Below are positions 43,180 through 51,356 of a stretch of 64,000 nucleotides of DNA, in pieces. The stretch lies in the NCBI GenBank assembly GCA_965228785.1, contig CBDDIF010000002.1, forward strand, positions 1,488,001-1,552,000, given 5' to 3'. A program made the translations under genes and the position numbers. The notes beneath the pieces were generated by a model. It was not told the origin of the DNA. It was given only the letters and a program-made list of their open reading frames with translations, and ran no database searches. Source of the DNA: Hoeflea_A sp965228785 (GTDB lineage Bacteria; Pseudomonadota; Alphaproteobacteria; Rhizobiales; Rhizobiaceae). How positions within the stretch are numbered: position 1 is the stretch's first letter; each line of letters starts with the position of its first letter.

Positions 43180-43357
43180 CGAGCTGAAACAGGCGGCAAT
43201 CACACTCTTTGGCGAGCGCGGATGGCAATCCGCGCTCGCTCGCCATCTGGGCGTCGACCGCACCCAGATCTGGCGCTACGTCACAAACAACCGCGTCCCC
43301 GGTCCGGTCCGCGCCGCGGTGACCTGCTGGGTCAAACACGGGCCGCCGACGGACTGA
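43169..43357 (+). CDS. small helix-turn-helix DNA-binding protein
   Basis: 62 residues starting at ATG 43169 inside the last codons of the Ro gene (11-base overlap), so translationally coupled. LFGERGWQSALARHLGVDRTQIWRYVTNNRVPGP is a lambda-repressor/Cro-like HTH with almost nothing else. Because it is coupled to the Ro gene and the array carries two copies of the dyad GTTGC-N5-GCAAC, it is the natural candidate for the operator-binding regulator (inference). Similar mini-HTH proteins also occur as phage or toxin-antitoxin regulators. Confidence 0.75.
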   Translation: MTGDELKQAAITLFGERGWQSALARHLGVDRTQIWRYVTNNRVPGPVRAAVTCWVKHGPPTD

Positions 43358-43461
43358 GCACCCTGCCCTATTTCTTTCCCGGCCGCATTTGATCGCGGAC
43401 TGCGTCTGTGCCATGAACCGGTTTCACAAACCGGGCGACACTCTCTCTTTCGGGAAGATCC

Positions 43462-43890
43462 ATGAAACTTGAATTCCACCACATCAACTTCGTGTCAGAG
43501 AACGTCGACCGGCTCCATGATTTCTACACGAAGGTCCTGAGATTGGACGATATTCCGCTCAGTCAGTTTCCAAGAACGGAAGAGACGGACGATACGGGAT
43601 ACGGCGGCAAGATTCGATTTGCGACCGAGGGCGGGATGCAGTTGCATCTGGCGGAGCGCAATCTCGACGTGGCATTCAAGAATGGGCAGGTGATCAATCC
43701 AGTCGAACGCGGCCATATTGCGTTTCGCACCGATGATCTCGCCGCAGTAAAGGCCATGCTCGAAGAAAACGGGATCCACTATTCCGACTACGGCACCGCC
43801 TTCTCGAAGGAATGGCACCAGATTTTCTTCCATGATCCGGAGGGAAACGTGGTCGAGGTGCACCAGGAGGTCGCCACGATGGGCGATTGA
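43462..43890 (+). CDS. VOC superfamily (glyoxalase/dioxygenase-like) protein
   Basis: 142 residues with two beta-alpha-beta-beta-beta modules. Metal-ligand candidates are His in EFHHINFVSEN, His in RGHIAFRTDD and Glu in PEGNVVEVHQE. FYTKVLRLDD and WHQIFFHDPEGN are typical VOC signatures. The reaction could be glyoxalase, fosfomycin resistance type or ring-cleaving dioxygenase; nothing in the sequence decides. It stands alone after the Ro-HTH pair. Confidence 0.85.
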   Translation: MKLEFHHINFVSENVDRLHDFYTKVLRLDDIPLSQFPRTEETDDTGYGGKIRFATEGGMQLHLAERNLDVAFKNGQVINPVERGHIAFRTDDLAAVKAMLEENGIHYSDYGTAFSKEWHQIFFHDPEGNVVEVHQEVATMGD

Positions 43891-43928
43891 AGCGAGCCCA
43901 GATGGGGTCACAGCGACGCTTGCACGGT

Positions 43929-45173
43929 TCACGCGATCGCCGCGGGATCCTCCTCAGTCTCAATTCGCTCCGGTCGCACACCGATCCCGACAATGCGGGC
44001 TGGAATGCGTCGCAGCACGGGAAACCAGCCGGCCAATCGCAACGGCAAGGGCGGGTTGATGGTTTCGGATTCGCTCAGAAGTGGGCCGATGACGCGGTTC
44101 TGCAGCATGACCTGGAGGCGCTGGGTTACTTTTGCGGCAAATGCGCGGCGTTGTTGAACGCGGTCGAGATCGGCCGCTTCGACGGGACCGGCGCGCAGCT
44201 TGTGGGCTAAGAGGTTGGCCGTTGCCACGCCGTCCTGCACGGCCAGATTGACGCCGACGCCACCGATCGGTGACATGGCGTGGGCCGCATCGCCGATCAT
44301 CAACAGGCCAGGCTCGTGCCACTTGTCCAGCCGGTCGACCTGCACCGTCAGCAGCTTGATCTTGTCCCAGTCGTCGAGTTCACCGACGCGGTCTGCGAAG
44401 AAGGGTGCGATGGACAACAGGCTGGCGTGGAAGGCATCAAGCCCCCTGCCCTTGATCGGTTCGAAGTCGCCCTTGGCGATGACATAGGCTACCTGCCAAT
44501 AGTCGCCGCGATTGAGCAGGATGGCGATGTGGCCTGCGGTGAAGAAGAATGTCGTCTTGTCAGGGTCAGCCGGCAGCCGCGACAGTCGAAACCACAAAAC
44601 GTCCATCGGCGCGCCGAGCGATTTGGCCTGCAGACCGGCCTGCTCGCGCATCAGCGAGTGGCGTCCGTCCGCGGCAATCACCAGGTCTGCCCGGATTTCG
44701 AGCGGGCCATCGGGCGTCGTTGTCGTCACGCCCACCACCCTACCCTTCTCCGTGATGAGATCGGTGGCCTCGGTCTGCATGCGCAGGTCGAAGGTCCGGT
44801 ATCGCCGGCCGAGGCCCGCCAGAAAATCGAGAAAGTCCCATTGCGGCATCAAGGCGATGTATTTGCAACGCGTGGGCAAGTGGCGAAAATCCACGGCCTC
44901 GCTGTCGAAGTCACCGAAGCGGAGGCCGATCACCGGAGTTTTCTCGTGCGGCAGTTTCAGGAATGCGTCCAGAACCCCGAGCTGATGCATCAACTCCAAT
45001 GTCGATGGGTGGATGGTATCGCCGCGAAAATCGCGGAAGAAATCCGCGTGCTTTTCAAGAACGGTGACGTCGACGCCTGCCCGCGCCAGCAGCAGGCCTG
45101 TCATCACTCCGGCTGGACCGCCACCGACGATGCAACAGCGGGTTTTGATTGATAAGGACTCTGCGTCCGTCAC
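43929..45173 (-). CDS. FAD-dependent monooxygenase (PHBH/UbiH fold)
   Basis: 414 residues. The FAD-binding marks are CCIVGGGPAGVMTGLLLARAG at the start, the mid-motif DLVIAADGRHSLMREQAG near 160 and LLMIGDAAHAMSPIGGVGVNLAVQD near 285. Starts with GTG, overlapping the upstream ABC permease stop (GTGA). Coupling to a peptide-type importer suggests that it hydroxylates an imported aromatic or other organic compound (inference). No ferredoxin is needed by this NAD(P)H-dependent class. Confidence 0.88.
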   Translation of the reverse strand: MTDAESLSIKTRCCIVGGGPAGVMTGLLLARAGVDVTVLEKHADFFRDFRGDTIHPSTLELMHQLGVLDAFLKLPHEKTPVIGLRFGDFDSEAVDFRHLPTRCKYIALMPQWDFLDFLAGLGRRYRTFDLRMQTEATDLITEKGRVVGVTTTTPDGPLEIRADLVIAADGRHSLMREQAGLQAKSLGAPMDVLWFRLSRLPADPDKTTFFFTAGHIAILLNRGDYWQVAYVIAKGDFEPIKGRGLDAFHASLLSIAPFFADRVGELDDWDKIKLLTVQVDRLDKWHEPGLLMIGDAAHAMSPIGGVGVNLAVQDGVATANLLAHKLRAGPVEAADLDRVQQRRAFAAKVTQRLQVMLQNRVIGPLLSESETINPPLPLRLAGWFPVLRRIPARIVGIGVRPERIETEEDPAAIA

Positions 45174-46087
45174 CGACCCCTGATCCGCGGATCCAGCGCA
45201 TCGCGCAAGCCGTCACCGATATAGTTGACGCTGAGCACGGTGAGCGAAATCGCGAGGCCGGGCCACAGCACCCGCTCGGGGTGTTGCTGCAGGTAGTCGG
45301 TCGAATCGAACAGCAGCCGGCCCCATGTCGGGAAATCGGACGGAAATCCGAGGCCAAGGAATGAAAGCGCGGATTCAGTGATAATCGCGTTGGCAATGCC
45401 GAGCGTGGCTGAAACAGTAATAGGCGACAGCACGTTGGGCAGAATGTGGCGCGAAATCATGCGCTGCGCCGGGGTACCGATCGAGCGCGACGCGATGACG
45501 AATTCGCGCTCCTTCAGCGCCAGCACGTCGCCGCGCACAATGCGCGCCGTTTGCATCCACGAGGTGATTCCGATGATGAAGACGATCAGCAGGAAAATCC
45601 CGGTTTCTGGCCCGAAGGCCGCCCGCAGCGTGTCGCGGAACAGCATGATGATGACCAGCAACAGTGGCAGCAGCGGCAGCGCCAGAAACAGATCGGTGAA
45701 GCGCATCAGCGGCCCATCGAGACGCTTGAAATAGCCGGCTACAACACCGACAAGCGTGCCCAGAACCAACGCCAGCAACATGGCCGTCACGCCGACGGCC
45801 ATCGATACCTGGCCACCCATCAGGACACGGGCAAGAGTGTCGCGGCCGAGCTGGTCGGTGCCCATGGGATGGGCCCAGGAAGGACCCTGGTTGCGGGCGC
45901 GAATATCGATGTATTGGGCATCGATGTGCCAGAGCAGCGGCCCAATCACCACGGCAACAACCACAAAAAGGAAGAAGCCCATGCCGATCAGCGCGCCCTT
46001 GTGGGTCTTGTACTGATCCCAGACATTGAGCCATTGCGACTGCGGCGGACGCGCGGCGGCGAGTGAATCGGGCGCGATATCAGTCAT
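45170..46087 (-). CDS. peptide-type ABC transporter permease, DppC family
   Basis: 305 residues from ATG 46087, which overlaps the end of the upstream permease. Six membrane segments. The DppC marker GTDQLGRDTLARVLMGGQVSM lies near residue 90, and the ATPase-contact EAA loop MISRHILPNVLSPITVSATLGIANAI near 210. Works with the DppB-type partner encoded immediately upstream. Confidence 0.93.
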   Translation of the reverse strand: MTDIAPDSLAAARPPQSQWLNVWDQYKTHKGALIGMGFFLFVVVAVVIGPLLWHIDAQYIDIRARNQGPSWAHPMGTDQLGRDTLARVLMGGQVSMAVGVTAMLLALVLGTLVGVVAGYFKRLDGPLMRFTDLFLALPLLPLLLVIIMLFRDTLRAAFGPETGIFLLIVFIIGITSWMQTARIVRGDVLALKEREFVIASRSIGTPAQRMISRHILPNVLSPITVSATLGIANAIITESALSFLGLGFPSDFPTWGRLLFDSTDYLQQHPERVLWPGLAISLTVLSVNYIGDGLRDALDPRIRGR

Positions 46088-47087
46088 AGCGGATCCTCGG
46101 ATCGAGTATGCCGTAGAGGATGTCGGCAACCAGGTTGAACACCACGATCAACACGGCAAAGATGAAGGTCAGGGTCTGAACTGTCGGCAGGTCGCCACCC
46201 TGAATGGCGATGATCAGCAATTGACCGAGACCGTTCACCTTGAACACCTGTTCGGTGATGATGGCGCCCCCGAAGATCTGCGGCACGCCGAGCGCGATAA
46301 CCGTCACGACCGGAATGAGCGAGTTGCGCAAGACGTGGATGAGCACCACGGTGCGCTCCCGCATGCCCTTGGCGCGGGCGGTACGCACATAATCCTGGTT
46401 CAGGTTGTCGAGCATCGAGGCACGCATGAAGCGGCTGATCTGCGCGGCGTTGAAGAGCGCCAGCACGGTCACCGGCATGATCATCTGACGAACCTGGAAG
46501 ACGAAGCTCGACCAGTCGGTCACCTTGTGTGTGGTGTCATAAATCGATGGGAACCAGCCGAGCCAGACCGAGAAAACCACGATCATCAGTACGCCTGTAA
46601 AGAAGGTCGGGACGGAAAAGCCGACCATCGAGATGAATGTGCCGGCCTGGTCGAACCAGCTGTATTGCTTGTAGGCGGAATAGATGCCAATGGGCAGCGC
46701 GATCAGGACACCGACAACGTAGGACATACCCACGACCCAGAGGGTCTGCGGCATGCGCTGAACGATCAGGTCGACCACGGGAGAACGGGTCTGCCAGCTC
46801 AGCACGCGTAACCGGTCGCCGCCGATTTGCCATCCGGTCCATTGTTCGATGATGTTCAGCGGCTCATTGACGAAGAACTGGTTGCACCAAAGCAGGTAGC
46901 GGATCCAGATCGGTTCACCAAGGCCGAGGGACAGGCGGATCTTTTCGCGCACCTCGGGTGGGATCGTCAGGGGCAGGTTGGCTGTCGGGTCGCTGGGCGC
47001 GAGATCGAGCAGCAAAAAAATGATCAGGCTTATCGCGATCAGCGTCGGGATCGCCAGCAGCAATCGTCGGATGGTGTAATTCAGCAT
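46080..47087 (-). CDS. peptide-type ABC transporter permease, DppB family
   Basis: 335 residues with the N-terminal MLNYTIRRLLLAIPTLIAISLIIFLLLDLAPSDPTANL typical of DppB/OppB, about six membrane segments, and the EAA loop RTARAKGMRERTVVLIHVLRNSLIPVVTVIAL. An insert of about 30 residues (YLLWCNQFFVNEPLNIIEQWTGWQIGG) follows the first segment, as in some OppB proteins. Separated from the binding-protein gene by a strong hairpin. Confidence 0.93.
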   Translation of the reverse strand: MLNYTIRRLLLAIPTLIAISLIIFLLLDLAPSDPTANLPLTIPPEVREKIRLSLGLGEPIWIRYLLWCNQFFVNEPLNIIEQWTGWQIGGDRLRVLSWQTRSPVVDLIVQRMPQTLWVVGMSYVVGVLIALPIGIYSAYKQYSWFDQAGTFISMVGFSVPTFFTGVLMIVVFSVWLGWFPSIYDTTHKVTDWSSFVFQVRQMIMPVTVLALFNAAQISRFMRASMLDNLNQDYVRTARAKGMRERTVVLIHVLRNSLIPVVTVIALGVPQIFGGAIITEQVFKVNGLGQLLIIAIQGGDLPTVQTLTFIFAVLIVVFNLVADILYGILDPRIRYD

Positions 47088-47114
47088 CGCTTCGGCGCCT
47101 TACGCGCTGGCAAA

Positions 47115-47144
47115 TTGCCGCCCCGGGAGATCCCGGGACGGCAA
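47115..47144 (-). terminator. intercistronic hairpin after the binding-protein gene
   Basis: TTGCCG-c-CCCGGG-agat-CCCGGG-a-CGGCAA forms a twelve-pair hairpin. Read on minus it follows the binding-protein stop and is followed by TTTGCC. Such hairpins stabilise or partly terminate the message so that the receptor is made in excess over the permeases. Confidence 0.75.
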
Positions 47145-47152
47145 AAGGGTCG

Positions 47153-48856
47153 TTACTGGGTCTTGGTGCGATGCCAGTCGGCAGCATTCCAAAGCTCGGA
47201 ATCCCAGGTGTTGAGGATAACACCACCAAGCGTGTTGGAATGGGCCGAGACACGACCGCGATCGACGAGCGGCAGCATGACATAGTCCTGCATCAGCAAG
47301 TCGTTCATCGACTTGGCCAATTCTGCACGCTCGAGAAGCGCACCGGTCTGCGACAGTTTGTCGACCAGGGCGTCATACTCTTCACTGCAGTAGCGCGGCA
47401 TGTTGTTGCCCTGCCACTGGGATTCAGGACGCGGTGCCTGTTTGCATTCCCAGTTGGCCATGTAGGCTTCCGGATCTGTGCCATCGAAGTTGTTGGCGTA
47501 CATTTCGACGTCAGCAAAGAACTTCTGGTAGGTGTCCGGGCTCGCCGGATCGCCACCGAAGAAGACAGCGGCGTCGATGTTGCGCAGTTCGGTTTCGACA
47601 CCGATATCCGACCACCACTGCTTGATCAGAGCCTGGAAGTCCTGACGCACGGCGTTGGTCGATGTCTGGTAAAGGATCGACAGACGAACGCCGTCCTTGG
47701 CGCGCACACCATCACCACCCGGCTTCCAGCCGGCATCGTCCAGCATCTTCTTGGCACCTTCGATATCCTGCACGAGGCAGCCATCGTTGGCAGACGACTT
47801 GTAGATTTCCGGAGCCGGAAGAACGTTACAGGTCGGCCGTCCGGCGCTACCGTAACCGATTTCGACCAGCAAGTTGCGGTCGATGGCCATTGACAGAGCC
47901 TGGCGAACTGCCTTGTCAGACAGGAACGGGTGCGGATGCTTGGCAGTCGACCGCTCGTCGCCCAGGTCCGGGCTCGGGTTGGTCAGGTTCACCAAGATAC
48001 GCTCGACCAGCGTACCGAAGGACGAAACCACCTTGCCCTTACCGGCAGCTTCCATGTTGGCCAGGACTTCCGGAGCCAACTGCAGGTTCCAGGCGTAGTC
48101 GAATTCACCGGTTTCCAAGACCGAGCGACCAGCAGCCGCGGCATCACCACCGCCCTTGAAGGTCAGCGACGCGAATGCCGGTTTGGCCGGATCACGATAG
48201 TTCGGGTTGGCTTCCATGGAAATTACGTCATTCGGACGGAAGTCGGTGACCCTGAACGGGCCGGTGCCGATCGGACCGAAATTGGCGTCGGTGCATTCCG
48301 GAGCTTTCGCACCGAGGCAGTCAGCGAACTGAGCGGCCTGAATCACCGGAGTCTGCGCACCAACGAAGGCGCCGTATGGGAACGGCTTCGGCACGTCGAA
48401 CATGATCGTCAGGGTCTTGTCATCGACAATCTTGACGTCGGTAATGTCGTTGAAGCGCTCGCTCTGGGCGCAGCCGCCTTCGGGATGCGTACAGTACTGC
48501 CAGGTGAACTGCACGTCCTTTGATGTCAAAGGAGATCCGTCGGACCACATAATGCCGTCTTTGATCTTCCAGGTAATCGATTTCAGATCAGACGAAACAC
48601 CGCCGTTTTCAACCGTCGGAACTTCTTGCGCAAGCCATGGAACCATGTTGCCGTCCTGGTCGTAGCGAGCCAGCGGCTCGACAACCAGCGAAGAGGATTC
48701 GATGTCCTTGGTTCCGCCCGAAAGATATGGGTTCAGCGTCGACGGCGCCTGCCAATAGATAATGTTGACATGCCCGTCGGAGCCGCGCTCGGCGAGGGCC
48801 GCCGGCGTCAGTGCCAAACTGGCAACTGCTCCCAATAGTAGTGCTTTCTTGGTCAT
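47153..48856 (-). CDS. ABC transporter substrate-binding protein, peptide/opine family 5
   Basis: 567 residues. The signal peptide MTKKALLLGAVASLALTPAALA is cleaved after AALA. The SBP_bac_5 signature VRQALSMAIDRNLLVEIGYG lies near 325, and GTGPFRVTDFRPNDVISMEANPNY near 205. GGAGGACAAC at the very end of the upstream ATPase gene is its ribosome site, and the genes overlap as ATGA. It delivers ligand to the DppBC-type permeases encoded downstream. Confidence 0.93.
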   Translation of the reverse strand: MTKKALLLGAVASLALTPAALAERGSDGHVNIIYWQAPSTLNPYLSGGTKDIESSSLVVEPLARYDQDGNMVPWLAQEVPTVENGGVSSDLKSITWKIKDGIMWSDGSPLTSKDVQFTWQYCTHPEGGCAQSERFNDITDVKIVDDKTLTIMFDVPKPFPYGAFVGAQTPVIQAAQFADCLGAKAPECTDANFGPIGTGPFRVTDFRPNDVISMEANPNYRDPAKPAFASLTFKGGGDAAAAGRSVLETGEFDYAWNLQLAPEVLANMEAAGKGKVVSSFGTLVERILVNLTNPSPDLGDERSTAKHPHPFLSDKAVRQALSMAIDRNLLVEIGYGSAGRPTCNVLPAPEIYKSSANDGCLVQDIEGAKKMLDDAGWKPGGDGVRAKDGVRLSILYQTSTNAVRQDFQALIKQWWSDIGVETELRNIDAAVFFGGDPASPDTYQKFFADVEMYANNFDGTDPEAYMANWECKQAPRPESQWQGNNMPRYCSEEYDALVDKLSQTGALLERAELAKSMNDLLMQDYVMLPLVDRGRVSAHSNTLGGVILNTWDSELWNAADWHRTKTQ

Positions 48857-49908
48857 TGTTGTCCTCCGTTGGAGTTAGTTATTGCTGTTGTCGCCGGTGG
48901 TTGGTCCCCGGTCGCTATGGTTGTTGACTCGACTAAATGGCAGGCCGTGAACTGCCCGGGTGCTACTTCCCGGAAATCCGGGTCGACTTCCCGGCAGATG
49001 TCCTCGACCCTGGGGCAACGGGTGCAAAAATTACAGCCGCGGGGCGTATTTGCGGGCGACGGCACGTCTCCCTTGAGAATAATATGCCGGCGCTCCTTCT
49101 CGCGCACCGGATCGGGCTCGGGAACGGCGGAAAGCAACGCCTGGGTATAGGGGTGCTTCGGATCCGTATAGAGCTTGTCACGCGGTGCCAGCTCGACAAT
49201 CTTGCCGAGATACATGACAGCCACTCTGTCGGCGATGTGTCGCACCATCGACAGGTCATGGCTGATGAACAGGTAGGTCAACCCGAATTGCTCCTGCAGG
49301 TCTTCCAGCAGGTTGACCACCTGCGCCTGAATGGAGACGTCGAGCGCTGCGATTGGTTCGTCGCAGACAATGAACTTGGGATTGAGCGCCAGCGCGCGTG
49401 CGATACCGATGCGCTGCCGCTGACCTCCGGAAAACTCGTGCGGATAACGATTGGCAAAGGACCGGTTGAGACCGACCGCATCCATCAGCGTATAGACGCG
49501 TTCCAGCCTTTCCGCCCGGTTCAGCTGTTCATGCTCGACCAACGGCTCGCCGATAATCCCTGCCACCGTCATGCGCGGATTGAGGCTTGCCTGCGGATCC
49601 TGGAATATCATCTGCATTTTCGGCCGCATCTTGCGCAGCGCATCGCTGTCAAGACTGGCCAGTTCGGTGCCGTCGATGGTCACCGATCCGCTTGTGAGTT
49701 CGTAAAGCCTGATGATGGCGCGGCCGGCAGTGGATTTGCCGCAGCCGGATTCGCCGACAAGGCCGAGCGTCTCGCTTTCGAAGATATCGAGGGAAATCTC
49801 GTCCACGGCCTTGATATCGCCGACATGGCGGCGAAAGACGCCGGCATAGATCGGGAAGTGCATTTTCAGGTCGCGGACCTCGACCAGTGGGCTCGCTGCG
49901 TCAGACAT
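48853..49908 (-). CDS. peptide-type ABC transporter ATPase, DppF family
   Basis: 351 residues from ATG 49908 (MSDAAS), which overlaps the stop of the other ATPase gene. Walker A is GESGCGKSTAG, signature EFSGGQRQRIGIARAL and Walker B KFIVCDEPIAALD. The C-terminal oligopeptide-type tail has the four-cysteine-like GCNFCTRCPRVEDIC, which binds an iron-sulphur cluster in some DppD/F proteins. Second gene of the six-gene operon. Confidence 0.93.
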   Translation of the reverse strand: MSDAASPLVEVRDLKMHFPIYAGVFRRHVGDIKAVDEISLDIFESETLGLVGESGCGKSTAGRAIIRLYELTSGSVTIDGTELASLDSDALRKMRPKMQMIFQDPQASLNPRMTVAGIIGEPLVEHEQLNRAERLERVYTLMDAVGLNRSFANRYPHEFSGGQRQRIGIARALALNPKFIVCDEPIAALDVSIQAQVVNLLEDLQEQFGLTYLFISHDLSMVRHIADRVAVMYLGKIVELAPRDKLYTDPKHPYTQALLSAVPEPDPVREKERRHIILKGDVPSPANTPRGCNFCTRCPRVEDICREVDPDFREVAPGQFTACHLVESTTIATGDQPPATTAITNSNGGQQ

Positions 49909-50905
49909 CGCGCGGCCCTCCAGTGACCGGATCCCAGAAACATGCAACGTCATGTTCGGGATTGACCGGTTGTCGACGCGGGTCGCTCTGACGGCAGCGA
50001 TCGAAAGCATGCGTGCAGCGCGCCTGGTAGGAACATTGCTTCGGCGTTCCCAGAAGAATTGGCGGTTGGCCTTCGATCACCCGAAGCCGCTGTGCGCGGT
50101 CGCCGCGAATGTTCGGGACGGTCTGCAACAACGCCCGCGTGTAGGGATGTTGCGGATTGGCGAACAACTCGTCAACCGGTGCCTGTTCTACGATCTGACC
50201 GCCATACATCACCATCACGCGGTCAGCTATGCCGGCAATGACACCAAGATCATGGGTGATCCAGACAATGGCCATGCCGAGCTTGCTACGCAGGTCCTTC
50301 ATCAAGTCGATAATCTGTGCCTGGATGGTGACGTCAAGCGCCGTTGTCGGCTCGTCGGCGATCAGAACCTTAGGATCGCAAGCCAGTGCGATGGCGATCA
50401 TGACACGCTGTCTCATGCCGCCCGAAAACTGGTGCGGGAAGTCCGAGAGCCGATTCTCCGGATCGGCAATACCGACAAGGGCAAGCAGCTCCGCAGCCCG
50501 ACCACGCGCTTCCGAATGGGTCATACCCATATGTTTGCGAAGCGGCTCCATCAGCTGAAATCCGACGGTAAAAACCGGATTGAGTGATGTCATCGGGTCC
50601 TGGAAAATAAACCCGATACTTGCACCGCGCACCGAGCGCAACTCATCATCGCTGGCCCGCAGCAAATCCATTCCATCGAAACTGACATGGCCACCCTCGA
50701 TCACCGCTGGAGGCGACGGCAACAAACCGATCAGCGACATCATCGTCACGGATTTGCCTGAGCCACTCTCGCCCACAACGCCCAAAAGTTCGCCAGGCTT
50801 TAAGTCAAAACTGACCGAATTTACTGCGTGGATTTGCCCCTGACCCGTCTGAAATACGGTCCTCAGGTCTTTGACATCCAGGACGGTCCCCGAGCCGTCA
50901 GACAT
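49901..50905 (-). CDS. peptide-type ABC transporter ATPase, DppD family
   Basis: 334 residues: Walker A GESGSGKSVTMMSL, signature QFSGGMRQRVMIAIAL, Walker B KVLIADEPTTALDVT and the C-terminal oligopeptide tail with CSYQARCTHAFDRC. First gene of the operon dppD-dppF-SBP-dppB-dppC-FAD monooxygenase. A GGAG precedes the ATG. The promoter must lie in the 451-base divergent gap to the right. Confidence 0.93.
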   Translation of the reverse strand: MSDGSGTVLDVKDLRTVFQTGQGQIHAVNSVSFDLKPGELLGVVGESGSGKSVTMMSLIGLLPSPPAVIEGGHVSFDGMDLLRASDDELRSVRGASIGFIFQDPMTSLNPVFTVGFQLMEPLRKHMGMTHSEARGRAAELLALVGIADPENRLSDFPHQFSGGMRQRVMIAIALACDPKVLIADEPTTALDVTIQAQIIDLMKDLRSKLGMAIVWITHDLGVIAGIADRVMVMYGGQIVEQAPVDELFANPQHPYTRALLQTVPNIRGDRAQRLRVIEGQPPILLGTPKQCSYQARCTHAFDRCRQSDPRRQPVNPEHDVACFWDPVTGGPRDV

Positions 50906-51356
50906 GTAATACTCCGTACGCGCACGCTTGCATGCAGCGTTTCACTCCCCTACTCGTTTTATTTTTTTAGTGAACGTATCACGAGAAATTCCCGCCGCAA
51001 GTGCAAATTGAGTTTGTCCCGAATAGTCGCCTTTTTGTCGGACGGCGTGACGGCTGAATTCCGCCGAAGGATAAGCAAGAGATGCGCCAGAATCCGGGAA
51101 AACCCTTGCGGACTGGGCTCGCAAGGGCATTGACCCCCGCGACATTTAACCATCGAGCGCAATTCAGCGCGTTGGTGTCGCTTTTTGGGCAGCATGGGTT
51201 GTGTCACGATTTGCACTCTATGCGCGCTGGTTCAGAAGGCGCCAAAAAAGGGAGTAGTGCCAACGGGTTGGGATTTACAGCTAGATTTTCCACCGGAGTT
51301 GGCTAATTTGTTGGCCTGAGCCACAAGAATAATGCCTCATAAGTAAGGGAGACACT
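50906..51356. promoter_or_regulatory. divergent intergenic region between two peptide ABC systems
   Basis: 451 bases between the start of the first ABC operon (minus) and the Tat-exported binding protein (plus). No gene is recognised. It includes an A/T-rich stretch near 50955-50985 beside the minus operon, and GGGAGA just upstream of ATG 51357. Promoters for both directions are expected here; I cannot assign exact boxes. Confidence 0.45.
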
